64,000 nt of DNA from Janthinobacterium psychrotolerans (GCF_001677885.1 NZ_LOCQ01000048.1:94171-158170), one strand, 5' to 3'. Shown: positions 37,102 through 46,504, counted from the first letter of the stretch. The notes: generated from the sequence alone by a model not told the origin. Made by a program: numbers and translations.

Positions 37102-39213
37102 ATGCCTGATTTCCCGTCCGCAACGCCCGATCTGCCGCCAGCAAGCAAGCCCGCGTCCAAGCCCAAAGCCGTCAAGAAAGTGGTCAGCACGGAAACGAAA
37201 CTGGCAAGGCTGGGCCTGCGCACCGATATGGACCTGGTGCTGCACCTGCCGATGCGCTACGAAGACGAAACCCGTGTCTACACCATACGCGACGCCTGTC
37301 TGCGCGGCGGCGAGTCATGGCAGGTCGAAGGCGTGGTCAGCAAGTGCGAAGTCAGCTTCAAACCGCGCAAGCAGTTGCTTGTCACCATCGCCGACGAGAC
37401 GGGCGACCTGCTGCTGCGCTTCATGAATTTCTACGGCAGCCAAGTGAAACAATTGGCCGAAGGCACGCGGGTACGCGCGCGCGCCGAGCTCAAGCATGGA
37501 TTTTTCGGCGCCGAAATGGTCCATCCGGTCTATAAAGTGGTCAACGAAGGCGCGCCGCTGCCAACCGCCCTGACACCCGTCTATCCGTCCGGCGAAGGCC
37601 TGTCGCAGCATGTGCTGCGCCGCGCGATTGCCGAGGCGATGAAGCGCATCGACTGGACCGATACCTTGCCCGAATCGCTGCTGCGCCAGATGCAGCTCTC
37701 GCCGTTCCAGGCGGCCGTGCGCCTGTTGCATTATCCACCGCAGCAGATCGATGAAAGCGCGCTGATGGACCGCTCGCACCCGGCCTGGGTGCGCATGAAG
37801 TTCGATGAACTGCTGGCCCAGCAGTTGTCGCTCAAACGCGCCCAGTACGCGCGCCGCTCCAAGGGCGCGGCCGCCCTGCCGTTCGTCGGCAGCCTGTCGA
37901 CCGCCTTTCAAAACGCCCTGCCGTTCAGGCTGACCGGCGCCCAGGCGCGCGTGCTCGACGAAATCCGCGCCGACCTGCGCCAGCCGTATCCGATGCAGCG
38001 ATTGCTGCAAGGCGATGTGGGCAGCGGCAAGACGGTGGTGGCGGCCCTGTCGGCCACGCAGGCGATCGACAGCGGCTACCAGGCGGCATTGATGGCGCCG
38101 ACCGAGATCCTGGCCGAACAGCACTTCCGCAAGATCGCCGCCTGGTTGGAACCGCTGGGCGTCAAGGTCGCCTGGCTGACCGGCAGCCTGAAAAAAAAGG
38201 AAAAGACGGCGTCGCTGGCCCTGATCGAATCGGGCGAGGCGCAGCTGGTGATCGGCACGCATGCGCTGATCCAGGACAATGTGCAGTTTTCAAAACTGGG
38301 CCTGGTGATCGTCGACGAGCAGCACCGTTTCGGCGTCGGCCAGCGCCTGACCCTGCGCAACAAGGGCGACAGCGCGGCCGTGCCGCATCAGCTGATGATG
38401 TCGGCCACGCCGATCCCGCGCACCCTGGCCATGACCTATTACGCCGACCTGGAAGTGTCGGTGATCGACGAGCTGCCGCCCGGGCGCAGCCCGATCGTCA
38501 CGCGCGCCATCGACCAGAACCGGCGCGACGAGGTGATCGCCCGCGTGTATGCGGCCGCGCTGGAAGGCCGGCAGGTGTACTGGGTCTGTCCGCTGATCGA
38601 GGAGTCCGAAGCGCTGCAGCTGCAAACGGCCACCGACACCTGCATGATGCTGGCCGAAGCCCTGCCCGCGCTGCAGGTGGGCCTGGTGCACGGCCGCCTG
38701 AAGCCGGCCGAAAAACAGGAAGTGATGGACGCCTTTATCGCCGGCCAGCTGCACGTGCTGGTGGCCACCACCGTGATCGAGGTCGGCGTCGATGTGCCCA
38801 ATGCGTCATTGATGGTGATCGAACACGCCGAGCGTTTCGGTTTGTCGCAGCTGCACCAGCTGCGCGGGCGCGTCGGCCGCGGCACGGCGGCCAGCGTCTG
38901 CCTGCTGCTGTACCAGGGTCCGCTGGGCGGCGTGGCGCGCCAGCGCCTGATGACCATGCGCGAAACCACCGACGGCTTTGAAATCGCCCGCCGCGACCTG
39001 GAAATCCGCGGCCCCGGCGAATTCCTCGGCGCGCGCCAGTCCGGCCAGGCGATGCTGCGCTTCGCCGACCTGGAAACCGATCAATGGCTGGTGGACCAGG
39101 CGCGCGACGTGGCGCACGAGCTGCTGCACGCCGCCACGCCGGCCAGCGCCGCCACGGTGGAAGCCCACCTGGCGCGCTGGCTCGGCAACAAGGAAGAGTT
39201 CCTGAAAGTGTAG
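37102..39213 (+). CDS. recG: ATP-dependent DNA helicase RecG
   Basis: A 703-residue helicase that regresses stalled replication forks and branch-migrates Holliday junctions. The N-terminal wedge has an OB fold (VEGVVSKCEVSFKPRKQLLVTIAD). Helicase motifs: Walker A LQGDVGSGKTVVAAL, MAPTEILAEQH, DEQHRFGVGQR (DEQH box), MMSATPIPRTLAMT, VLVATTVIEVGVDVPNASLMVIEHAERFGLSQLHQLRGRVGRG. An in-frame GTG start 48 bp upstream is possible. The stop TAG lies inside the first bases of a REP element. Confidence 0.95.
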   Translation: MPDFPSATPDLPPASKPASKPKAVKKVVSTETKLARLGLRTDMDLVLHLPMRYEDETRVYTIRDACLRGGESWQVEGVVSKCEVSFKPRKQLLVTIADETGDLLLRFMNFYGSQVKQLAEGTRVRARAELKHGFFGAEMVHPVYKVVNEGAPLPTALTPVYPSGEGLSQHVLRRAIAEAMKRIDWTDTLPESLLRQMQLSPFQAAVRLLHYPPQQIDESALMDRSHPAWVRMKFDELLAQQLSLKRAQYARRSKGAAALPFVGSLSTAFQNALPFRLTGAQARVLDEIRADLRQPYPMQRLLQGDVGSGKTVVAALSATQAIDSGYQAALMAPTEILAEQHFRKIAAWLEPLGVKVAWLTGSLKKKEKTASLALIESGEAQLVIGTHALIQDNVQFSKLGLVIVDEQHRFGVGQRLTLRNKGDSAAVPHQLMMSATPIPRTLAMTYYADLEVSVIDELPPGRSPIVTRAIDQNRRDEVIARVYAAALEGRQVYWVCPLIEESEALQLQTATDTCMMLAEALPALQVGLVHGRLKPAEKQEVMDAFIAGQLHVLVATTVIEVGVDVPNASLMVIEHAERFGLSQLHQLRGRVGRGTAASVCLLLYQGPLGGVARQRLMTMRETTDGFEIARRDLEIRGPGEFLGARQSGQAMLRFADLETDQWLVDQARDVAHELLHAATPASAATVEAHLARWLGNKEEFLKV

Positions 39214-39245
39214 GTCGGATTAGCGCTCCGCGCGTAATCCGACAA
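39210..39245. repeat. REP element B, left flank of the transposase
   Basis: GTAGGTCGGATTAGCG then CGCGTAATCCGACA, a hairpin of the same family as elements A and D. Its second to fourth bases are the recG stop codon. It stands 12 bp from the 3' end of the transposase gene. Confidence 0.85.
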
Positions 39246-39256
39246 CTGTGTTGGCC

Positions 39257-39748
39257 TCACTGCCTGCCTACTCCCACCCTCTCCAAAAACGCCCCACCCC
39301 AATCCGCCGCATAAATCCCTCGCGCCACATACCGGTGAAAACTCGAATACGGCCACTCCACGACGCGGTTTGCCAAGCCATGCCTGACCGGATTGAAATG
39401 GATATAGTCGACGTGATGTTCAAAATCGCGTTCATCGCGCAGCAGATGCTCCCAGTAGCGGTGCTGCCATATATTCTTGAATGCCGAGTGTTTGCTGAAC
39501 CACGTCTTGATCAGCCTCCAGCGTGTCATGAAATCGGCATCGCCATCGGGGAGCGTCCAGATACAGTGCAGATGGTCGGGCAAAACAACGATGGCGTCGA
39601 TATCGAAAGGCCGCGCTTTGCGCACCACCCTGAACGCCTCGCGCAGCAGAGCAACCGCATCGGCAGAAGCAAAGATCGGCCGCCGATGGGCCATCACCAC
39701 CGTAAAGAAAAAGCTGCCGCCGGGCTGGAATGTGCGTCGGTATCGCAT
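39257..39748 (-). CDS. REP-associated tyrosine transposase (RAYT, Y1/HUH)
   Basis: A 163-residue single-domain protein of the IS200-like Y1 superfamily, RAYT branch. The metal-binding HUH motif is HLH with His59 and His61 in LPDHLHCIW. The catalytic Tyr is probably Tyr115 in VDYIHFNPVRHGL, a hallmark segment of RAYTs. Both sides carry REP elements of one family (39210-39245 and 39769-39846), the usual arrangement. RAYTs cut REP DNA at specific sites and are thought to spread REPs, usually without moving their own gene. Length and motifs are intact, so the gene may still be active. Confidence 0.9.
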   Translation of the reverse strand: MRYRRTFQPGGSFFFTVVMAHRRPIFASADAVALLREAFRVVRKARPFDIDAIVVLPDHLHCIWTLPDGDADFMTRWRLIKTWFSKHSAFKNIWQHRYWEHLLRDERDFEHHVDYIHFNPVRHGLANRVVEWPYSSFHRYVARGIYAADWGGAFLERVGVGRQ

Positions 39749-39768
39749 GGTCTGTGGCGTTGCAGGCT

Positions 39769-39846
39769 GTTGTCGGCTGTTGTCGGATTACGGCCTCTGG
39801 CCTAATCCGACGTTCAGCGCAATCCGACGTTCAGCATAACCCGACA
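39769..39846. repeat. REP element C, right flank of the transposase
   Basis: TTGTCGGATTACGGCC-tct-GGCCTAATCCGAC forms a hairpin. Then AATCCGACGTTCAGC recurs in degenerate form with a 17-bp period (three copies of the AATCCGAC/AACCCGAC core). The GACCTAC end of elements A and D is missing here. Confidence 0.75.
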
Positions 39847-39875
39847 AACCGTCAGCACACTTGCGCCACCACAGC

Positions 39876-40001
39876 CTACATGCACATCCAGAACCGGTTC
39901 GCCAGGTCGAGCATGAAGTCGGGCCGCAGATAGGCCATGAACACCGCGCCCAGTACCACGGCGCTCACCACTCGCCACAGCCAGATGCGCCGCGTGCTCA
40001 T
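39876..40001 (-). CDS. 41-residue membrane microprotein
   Basis: A short open frame MSTRRIWLWRVVSAV... with one membrane helix (about residues 7-24) and a C-terminus ending in FWMCM. Its ATG overlaps the MFS stop codon as ATGA, the same coupling as between the MFS and oxidoreductase genes upstream, which is why I accept it. It may be an accessory subunit of the transporter. Below the size cutoff of most gene callers. No family recognised. Confidence 0.6.
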   Translation of the reverse strand: MSTRRIWLWRVVSAVVLGAVFMAYLRPDFMLDLANRFWMCM

Positions 40002-41209
40002 GATGCGGCCACCGTGCGCCGGGCGGCGCGTTCGTCGATCGGCAGGTTGATCAATGCCGCCAGCAGGCCCAGGGCGATGGTGATGATCCACACCGCGCTG
40101 TAATTGCCCATGCGCTCGTACAGGAAGCCGCCGAGCCAGGCGCCCAGGAAACTGCCGACCTGGTGCGAGAAGAAGACCATGCCGGCCAGCATCGACAGGT
40201 GCTTGACGCCGAAGATACCGGCGATAATGCCGTTCGTCAGCGGCACCGTCGACAGCCACAGCACGCCCATGCCGGCGGCAAACAGGTACACCGTCCAGGC
40301 CGACAGGGGCGCGAGCAGGAACAGGCCGATCACGGCCGCGCGCGACAGGTAGATGGCCGACAGCAAATGGCGCTTGGCGAATTTGCCGCCGAGTTTACCC
40401 GCGTAGTAGGAGCCGAAAATATTGAACAGGCCGATCAGCGCCAGCGCCGTCACCGCAATATTCGGGTTCATCAGGCCCTGGTCTTTCAAATAAGCCGGCA
40501 GGTGCACGCCGATGAAGACCAGCTGGAAGCCGCACACGAAATAGCCGGCCAGCAGCAGCCAGAACGAGCGGTTGCCGATCGCCTCGCCGAACGCTTCGCC
40601 AATGCTTTGCTGGGCGCCGCCGCTGTGCGTGACGGGCGGCTCGCGCAGCCAGAAGGCCATCGGGATCATGGCCGCCACCACCAGCGCGGCCAGGGTAAAG
40701 AAGGCGTTCTGCCAGCCGACGGCCGAAATGAGCTGCTGCTCGATCGGCATCATCAAAAACTGGCCGAACGAGCCGGCCGCCGACGAAATGCCGAAGGCCC
40801 ACGAGCGCTGTTCGGGCGGCGCGCTGCGCCCGACGATGCCGCTGATGGCGCCAAACGCGGTACACGCCAGCGCCAGGCCGATCAATACGCCCGAGCCGAT
40901 AATGAACAGCGTCGGTTGGCTGACCGTCGCCATCCAGACCAGGCCGGCCATATAGCTGATGGCGCCGACAATCACCACGCGCATGGTGCCGAAACGATCG
41001 GCCGCCATGCCGGCGAACGGGCCGAACACACCCCACATCAGGTTTTGCAGGGCCATCGCCAGCGAATAGGTTTCGCGCGTCCAGCCATTGGCCTGCGAGA
41101 TCGGCTGCATCCAGAAACCGAGGCCATGGCGCACGCCCATCGCCAGCGTCAACACGACGCCGCTGGCGATCAGCACGGTTTTCAGGCTCGGGCGCGATGC
41201 GGTATTCAT
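39998..41209 (-). CDS. MFS transporter
   Basis: A 403-residue permease with 12 membrane helices. The motif between helices 2 and 3 (GPFAGMAADRFGTMRVVIVGA) is the MFS signature, and the N-terminus HGLGFWMQPISQANGWTRETYSLAMALQNLMWG resembles the monocarboxylate/oxalate-formate antiporter branch. Substrate not readable. The ATG overlaps the upstream Gfo/Idh stop as ATGA; its own stop overlaps the start of the 41-residue gene the same way. The three genes form a coupled unit. Confidence 0.9.
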   Translation of the reverse strand: MNTASRPSLKTVLIASGVVLTLAMGVRHGLGFWMQPISQANGWTRETYSLAMALQNLMWGVFGPFAGMAADRFGTMRVVIVGAISYMAGLVWMATVSQPTLFIIGSGVLIGLALACTAFGAISGIVGRSAPPEQRSWAFGISSAAGSFGQFLMMPIEQQLISAVGWQNAFFTLAALVVAAMIPMAFWLREPPVTHSGGAQQSIGEAFGEAIGNRSFWLLLAGYFVCGFQLVFIGVHLPAYLKDQGLMNPNIAVTALALIGLFNIFGSYYAGKLGGKFAKRHLLSAIYLSRAAVIGLFLLAPLSAWTVYLFAAGMGVLWLSTVPLTNGIIAGIFGVKHLSMLAGMVFFSHQVGSFLGAWLGGFLYERMGNYSAVWIITIALGLLAALINLPIDERAARRTVAAS

Positions 41210-42207
41210 GCTGCCACCATCGCGTGATCGGCGTCGTAGAGCATGCCCACCTGGCCGCGCATGGTGTCGAGCACGGCCATCAGCGCCAGCGTTTCCGCAT
41301 GCGGCATCAGGGGACTTTCCAGCAGGCCGGCGCGAATGCAGCGCATCGCTTCGATCGCCTCGTGGGTGTAGCCATTGCCGAGGTAGGGAGCGGCCACCAC
41401 TCGGCGCTCGCCATCGAGCGGTTCGACGACCAGGTGATCGGGCTTGTAGAAGCGGCCCGGCAGCCGGATGCGGCCCAGGGTGCCGGTGATCGTCAGTTCG
41501 GTCGGGCTCAAGGCGCGCATGGTGCAGGCGCAGGAAGAACTGCCGCCGCCTTCGTGCAGCAGGCTGAAGACGGCCTGCTCGTCGACGCCGGTCGGCCCCA
41601 TCTCGGCCAGGGTCTGTACCTGCGACACCGGGCCAAGGAAGAATGCCGCCATCGACAGCGGATAGATGCCGATGTCGAGCAGCGCGCCGCCGCCAAGCAG
41701 TGGATTGAGCAAGCGATGCTCGGGCGGGAAATCGGCGACAAAGCCGATATCGGCCTGCAGCTGCTGCACCGTGCCGATCTCTCCGCTGGCGATCAGGCGC
41801 CGCGCCTCCTGCACCGCCGGCAGGAAGCGGCTCCACATGGCTTCCATCAGAAACCGCTTGTTCTCGCGCGCCAGGGTGATCACGCCTTGCGCTTCGCGCG
41901 CGTTCATGGTGAACGGCTTTTCGCACAGCACATGCTTGCCGGCGGCCAGGCACATCAGCGCGTTTTTGGCATGCAGGGTATGCGGCGTGGCGATATAGAT
42001 CAGGTCGACAGCGGCGTCGTCGGCCAGCGCCTGGTAGGAAGCATGGCAACGTTCGATGCCAAACTGCGCGCCGAAACGCCGGGCACTGTCAGCGCCGCGC
42101 GAGGCCACCGCCACCAGCTGGGCACCGGGCACATCGCGCAAGGCCGCCGCCATCGCCTGGGCGATCTTGCCGGTACCGAGTATGCCCCACCGTATCACCT
42201 GCTCCAT
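41206..42207 (-). CDS. Gfo/Idh/MocA-family NAD(P) oxidoreductase
   Basis: A 333-residue enzyme with N-terminal Rossmann motif GILGTGKIAQAMA and the family's VLCEKPF segment (catalytic Lys), followed by the MEAMWSRFLP and GGGALLDIGIYP motifs. The family oxidises or reduces sugars, inositols and related alcohols, such as trans-1,2-dihydrobenzenediol and glucose. Start at 42207 has AAAGGA 6-11 nt upstream. First gene of a three-gene coupled chain with the MFS transporter, suggesting uptake and first-step catabolism of one substrate. Confidence 0.88.
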   Translation of the reverse strand: MEQVIRWGILGTGKIAQAMAAALRDVPGAQLVAVASRGADSARRFGAQFGIERCHASYQALADDAAVDLIYIATPHTLHAKNALMCLAAGKHVLCEKPFTMNAREAQGVITLARENKRFLMEAMWSRFLPAVQEARRLIASGEIGTVQQLQADIGFVADFPPEHRLLNPLLGGGALLDIGIYPLSMAAFFLGPVSQVQTLAEMGPTGVDEQAVFSLLHEGGGSSSCACTMRALSPTELTITGTLGRIRLPGRFYKPDHLVVEPLDGERRVVAAPYLGNGYTHEAIEAMRCIRAGLLESPLMPHAETLALMAVLDTMRGQVGMLYDADHAMVAA

Positions 42208-42239
42208 GCCTGTCCTTTCGCGCTGCTGCGCGTTGATTA

Positions 42240-43040
42240 TCATGCGGCTTTGCGCTTCGGGCGAAAAACCGTCGTGTCTCCATAAAACTGCGCGTCCTGC
42301 TGCGGCCACCAGCCGGGAATGCCGAGCACCGGCAGGGGCGTGAAATCGGCCGTGCTCAGGCCTTGCCGCACCAGGTCCTGCGCGACTCGCTGGTCGAGCC
42401 AGGCGCGGCGCGCCATCTCGTCCAGCGCAAAGTAGTCGTCGCCGGCAAACACCACGCGCGTATGCGCGGTAATCGCCTTGTAGGGCGCCACCAGTTTTTC
42501 CATCAGCGCATGGCCGAACAGCCAGACATCGGCGTCGCCTTTGGCATCAAACCGCGCGCGCTGGTCGACAAACACGCCGTGCCAGTCGTGCGCGCGCAAG
42601 GCGGCGTCCAGGGCGTGGCCGGCTTCGCTGTCGCGCAGCACCAGCAGGGCCGAATTTTCATCGAAAATCGTCGCGCCATCGCGCGCCGGCCCGCGCGATT
42701 TGCCGACGCCCGACAAGGCGATCTGCGCCGCCTGCAAGGCGTTCAACTGGCGCTTGATCAGCGGGAAGGTCAGCCACACCAGCGCATTGAAAAAGTCGTG
42801 CAGATTGTCGCGCGTGGGCACGCCGCCGGTGGCGCCGATGAACTCTTCATACGCCACGCCTTCGGGCAGCTCCGCTTGCGGCACGAAGCCCAGCGGCAAG
42901 CCCGATGGATTGCGCAGGTCCAGCGCGCGCGCCTGCCCGTTCAGCGCCTCGATCACCGTGTGGCGCTGCAAATCCAGCCGCCCCCGCGCCGGCAGCACCG
43001 TGGCGTACCAGGGGCGGGTCCAGTCTATCGATGGCAGCAT
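42240..43040 (-). CDS. DUF3025-family protein
   Basis: A 266-residue protein of unknown function, recognised by IDWTRPWYATVLPA at the start, VPTRDNLHDFFNALVWLTFPLIKRQLN in the middle and LPVLGIPGWWPQQDAQFYGDTTVFRP at the end, the DUF3025 pattern. It starts 6 bp after the pyrC stop and is presumably cotranscribed with it. No signal peptide. Confidence 0.85.
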   Translation of the reverse strand: MLPSIDWTRPWYATVLPARGRLDLQRHTVIEALNGQARALDLRNPSGLPLGFVPQAELPEGVAYEEFIGATGGVPTRDNLHDFFNALVWLTFPLIKRQLNALQAAQIALSGVGKSRGPARDGATIFDENSALLVLRDSEAGHALDAALRAHDWHGVFVDQRARFDAKGDADVWLFGHALMEKLVAPYKAITAHTRVVFAGDDYFALDEMARRAWLDQRVAQDLVRQGLSTADFTPLPVLGIPGWWPQQDAQFYGDTTVFRPKRKAA

Positions 43041-43046
43041 GGGCGC

Positions 43047-44111
43047 TTACACCATCTTCCAGTTGATCTGCTCGCCGGCATTGAGCGGAATCACGTGGCT
43101 GTCGCCCAGCGGCAGCGAGTCAGGCAAGGTCCAGCTTTCGCGCTTGAGGGTGATGGTATCGGTATTGCGCGGCAGGCCGTAGAAGGCCGGGCCGTGGAAG
43201 CTGGCGAACGCTTCGAGCTTGTCGAGCGCGCCGGCGCGCTCGAACGCTTCGGCATACAGTTCCATCGCGTGCAGGGCCGTATAGCAGCCGGCGCAGCCGC
43301 AGGCCATTTCCTTGGCGCCCTGCGCATGTGGCGCCGAGTCGGTGCCGAGGAAGAAGCGCTCGTCGCCGCTGGCGGCCGCCGTCATCAGTGCCAGGCGGTG
43401 CTCTTCGCGCTTGAGGATAGGCAGGCAGTAGTAATGAGGGCGGATGCCGCCCTTGAAGATCTCGTTGCGGTTGTACAGCAAGTGGTGGGCGGTGATGGTG
43501 GCGGCGATCGGGCCTTCGGCCTCGGCCACGTACTGCGCCGCATCCTTGGTGGTGATGTGTTCGAACACCACCGACAACGCCGGGAAGCTGCTGCGCAGCG
43601 GGCGCATCACGCGTTCGATGAAGACGGCTTCGCGGTCGAAAATATCGATCTCGGGATCGGTCACTTCGCCATGCACAAGAAAAGGCATGCCCACTTCCTG
43701 CATCACTTCGAGCACCTTGTAGCAGTTTTTCAGGTCGGTCACGCCGAGGTCGGAATTGGTGGTGGCGCCGGCCGGATACAGTTTCACGGCCTGCACGATG
43801 CCGCTGTCCTGCGCGCGGCGGATTTCGTCGGGCGAAGTGTTATTGGTCAGGTACAGCACCATCAGCGGATCGAAGTTCACGCCTGGCGGCACGGCGGCCA
43901 GGATGCGTTCGCGGTAGGCGGCGGCGTCGGCGGTGGTGGTGACCGGGGGTTTGAGGTTCGGCATCACGATGGCGCGGCCGAACTGGCGCGCGCTGTGCGG
44001 CAAAACGCTGGCCATCACGGCGCCATCGCGCAGGTGCAAGTGCCAGTCGTCGGGGCGGGCGATGGTGATCGAGGAAGGAACGGCGGACGGGGTGTGATCG
44101 GGTGTGGACAT
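43047..44111 (-). CDS. pyrC: Dihydroorotase (class II, E. coli PyrC type)
   Basis: A 354-residue zinc amidohydrolase closing carbamoyl-aspartate to dihydroorotate, step 3 of pyrimidine synthesis. Seen: [12 protein letters not shown] (zinc His pair), [17 protein letters not shown] (bridging Lys), [15 protein letters not shown] and [16 protein letters not shown] (catalytic Asp). Length matches E. coli PyrC. The ATG has GAGAG about 8 nt upstream. Upstream lies a strong terminator of the glt operon. Confidence 0.95.
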   Translation of the reverse strand: MSTPDHTPSAVPSSITIARPDDWHLHLRDGAVMASVLPHSARQFGRAIVMPNLKPPVTTTADAAAYRERILAAVPPGVNFDPLMVLYLTNNTSPDEIRRAQDSGIVQAVKLYPAGATTNSDLGVTDLKNCYKVLEVMQEVGMPFLVHGEVTDPEIDIFDREAVFIERVMRPLRSSFPALSVVFEHITTKDAAQYVAEAEGPIAATITAHHLLYNRNEIFKGGIRPHYYCLPILKREEHRLALMTAAASGDERFFLGTDSAPHAQGAKEMACGCAGCYTALHAMELYAEAFERAGALDKLEAFASFHGPAFYGLPRNTDTITLKRESWTLPDSLPLGDSHVIPLNAGEQINWKMV

Positions 44112-44221
44112 GGCGGCAGCTCTCGGGCGGTGATGGCGGATGACGACATTTTACCAGCCACACGGCCGCCTTTGCGGCCGCAATACCTGAGGCAAGCCAT
44201 GCGCAGACGCGTCGTTAACGC

Positions 44222-44252
44222 AAAAACGGCCGGTGGATGCCGGCCGTTTTTA
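44222..44252. terminator. Bidirectional terminator after gltL
   Basis: AAAAACGGCCGG-N7-CCGGCCGTTTTT, a near-perfect palindromic stem with T-runs on both strands, 16 bp past the gltL stop. Confidence 0.9.
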
Positions 44253-44267
44253 ACGAGCAAAGAAAAC

Positions 44268-44996
44268 TTAGTGAATGATCTTCGCCAGGAAATCGCGCGC
44301 CCGGTCCGAGCGCGTGGTGGTGAAGAAATCGTCCTTGCTGCAGTCTTCGATGATCTTGCCCTGGTCCATGAAGACGATGCGGTTGGCGACGCGCTTGGCA
44401 AAACCCATTTCGTGCGTGACGACCATCATCGTCATGCCCTCTTGCGCCAGGCCCACCATCACATCGAGCACCTCGTTGATCATTTCCGGATCGAGCGCCG
44501 ACGTCGGCTCGTCGAACAGCATGGCGATCGGGTCCATCGACAGCGCGCGGGCGATCGCCACGCGCTGCTGCTGGCCGCCCGACAGCTGGCCGGGAAACTT
44601 GTCCTGCTGCGACAGCAGGCCCACGCGGTCCAGGTATTTCAGGCCCTTGGCGTTGGCTTCGTCGGCGCCGCGGCCCAGCACCTTGATCTGGCCGATGGTC
44701 AGGTTTTCGCGGATGCTCAGGTGCGGGAACAGCTCGAAGTTCTGGAACACCATGCCGATGCGCGCGCGCAGTTTCGACAGATTGGTCTTCGGATCATTGA
44801 CTGCGATATTGTCGACAATGATCTGTCCTTTCTGGATCGGTTCGAGGCCATTGACGGTCTTGATCAGGGTGGACTTGCCCGAACCCGAAGGGCCGCAGAT
44901 GACCATCACGTCGCCTTTCGACACGTCGGTACTGCAGTCGGTCAGTACCTGGAACTGGCCATACCATTTGCTTACATTTTTCAGTTCAATCATCAT
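44268..44996 (-). CDS. gltL: Glutamate/aspartate ABC importer, ATPase subunit
   Basis: A 242-residue polar amino acid ABC ATPase. Walker A GPSGSGKSTLIKTVNGLE, Q-loop FQNFELFPHLS, signature LSGGQQQRVAIARAL and Walker B MLFDEPTSALDPE. It powers the GltIJK system; last gene of the operon, followed by a terminator. An alternative ATG is the next codon. Confidence 0.93.
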   Translation of the reverse strand: MMIELKNVSKWYGQFQVLTDCSTDVSKGDVMVICGPSGSGKSTLIKTVNGLEPIQKGQIIVDNIAVNDPKTNLSKLRARIGMVFQNFELFPHLSIRENLTIGQIKVLGRGADEANAKGLKYLDRVGLLSQQDKFPGQLSGGQQQRVAIARALSMDPIAMLFDEPTSALDPEMINEVLDVMVGLAQEGMTMMVVTHEMGFAKRVANRIVFMDQGKIIEDCSKDDFFTTTRSDRARDFLAKIIH

Positions 44997-45032
44997 TTTC
45001 TTTCTGTAGACGTCAGCACCGGGCTGCCAAAA

Positions 45033-45725
45033 TTAACGGATGATGGCGACGCGCTTTTGCAGGCGCTTGACCAGGAACGACAGGGCATAGCACAGCACGA
45101 AATACACGACGGCCACGAACACATACATCTCCACCAGGCGGCCATCGCGCTGGGCGATCTTCGAGGCGGCGCCGACGAAATCGGGGATCGACAGCACGTA
45201 CACCAGCGACACGTCCTGGAACAGCACGATGGTCTGCGTCAGCAGCACCGGGATCATGTTGCGGAACGCCTGCGGCAGCACGATATTGGCCATGGTCTGG
45301 TAGTAGTTCATGCCCAGCGCCTGGCCGGCCCAGACCTGGCCGCGCGGAATCGACTGTATGCCGCTGCGCATGATCTCGCAGTAATAGGCCGCTTCAAACA
45401 TGATGAAGGTGATCAGGGCCGACGAAAACGCGCCCACCTTGACCGGTTCGTCGGCGCCGATGATCCAGGCGGCGATATACGGCACCAGGAAATAGAACCA
45501 GAAGATCACCAGCACCAGCGGAATCGAGCGTATCAGGTTGACGTAGCTCGACGCCACGGTCGACAGAATACGGCTGCTCGACAGGCGCATCAGCGCCAGC
45601 AAGGTGCCCAGCACGATGCCGCCGACCATGGACAGCGCCGTCAGCTTGAGGGTAAACAGCATGCCGACCTGGAACAGGTAGACCCAGGAACGCGAGATGA
45701 CATCGAAGTCGAAATTACCGAACAT
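45033..45725 (-). CDS. gltK: Glutamate/aspartate ABC importer, permease GltK
   Basis: A 230-residue polar amino acid permease with five helices. The conserved EAA-type loop YYCEIMRSGIQSIPRGQVWAGQALGMNYYQTMANIVLPQAFRNMIP contacts the ATPase. The start follows the gltJ stop with a 1-bp gap; GGGAGG lies upstream inside gltJ. Confidence 0.93.
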   Translation of the reverse strand: MFGNFDFDVISRSWVYLFQVGMLFTLKLTALSMVGGIVLGTLLALMRLSSSRILSTVASSYVNLIRSIPLVLVIFWFYFLVPYIAAWIIGADEPVKVGAFSSALITFIMFEAAYYCEIMRSGIQSIPRGQVWAGQALGMNYYQTMANIVLPQAFRNMIPVLLTQTIVLFQDVSLVYVLSIPDFVGAASKIAQRDGRLVEMYVFVAVVYFVLCYALSFLVKRLQKRVAIIR

Positions 45726-45726
45726 A

Positions 45727-46476
45727 TCAGTGTCCTCCCGATTTGCTGCCGGCGACAATAAAGCCGGGGATCCTGATCTTTCTCTCGATCAGCGCCATCA
45801 GGATCACCACCAGCAAATTGACGGCGACATAGATGATGGTGGCGGCCGAAAACGCTTCGAATACCTGGAACGAGAACTCCTGGATGGCGCGCGCGCTGGC
45901 CGTCAGCTCGACCAGGCCGATGGTCAAGGCCACGGAACTGTTCTTGATGATGTTCAAAAATTCGCTGGTCAAGGGCGGCATGATCACGCGCGCGGCCATC
46001 GGCAGCAGGATGAAGCGGTAGGTTTGCGGCAAGGTCAATCCCAGCGCCGTGCCGGCCAGTTTTTGCCCGCGCGGCAGCGCTTCGATGCCGGTCGTGACCT
46101 GCACCGCCACCCGCGACGAGGTGAAAAAGCCCAGGCACAGCACGGCCGTGACGAACGGCGCGTTCGGCAGCGACTTGATCCAGTTGCCCATGTCCACCGG
46201 CAGCAATTCCGGCATCACGAAATACCACAGGAACATCTGCACCAGCAGCGGCACGTTGCGAAACAGTTCGACGTACGCGTTGGCGATGCCGACCACCCAT
46301 TTGTTGGGCAGGGTGCGCAAGGTGCCGATCACCAGGCCGAGCATCAGGGCCATGATCCAGGCCACGCCGGCCGTGGCCAGGGTCCAGGTCAGGCCGGCCC
46401 ACAGAGTGTCCATATACGTGCCGACACCATCGGGAGAGGTCTCCCAGAAGATGCGCCAATTCCAGTTGTAATTCAT
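45727..46476 (-). CDS. gltJ: Glutamate/aspartate ABC importer, permease GltJ
   Basis: A 249-residue permease, partner of GltK. N-terminus NYNWNWRIFWE is typical of GltJ. The EAA loop is FTSSRVAVQVTTGIEALPRGQKLAGTALGLTLPQTYRFILLP. ATG at 46476 has GGAAGGA upstream. The 103-bp gap to gltI holds two hairpins. Confidence 0.93.
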   Translation of the reverse strand: MNYNWNWRIFWETSPDGVGTYMDTLWAGLTWTLATAGVAWIMALMLGLVIGTLRTLPNKWVVGIANAYVELFRNVPLLVQMFLWYFVMPELLPVDMGNWIKSLPNAPFVTAVLCLGFFTSSRVAVQVTTGIEALPRGQKLAGTALGLTLPQTYRFILLPMAARVIMPPLTSEFLNIIKNSSVALTIGLVELTASARAIQEFSFQVFEAFSAATIIYVAVNLLVVILMALIERKIRIPGFIVAGSKSGGH

Positions 46477-46504
46477 GTTGATCCTTCCCATGCAGCCATC
46501 GACC

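Noticed and set aside
42363..45761. Open frame of over 1100 codons on the plus strand
   Set aside because: It runs antisense across DUF3025, pyrC and the glt genes, each of which is well supported. Same composition artefact.
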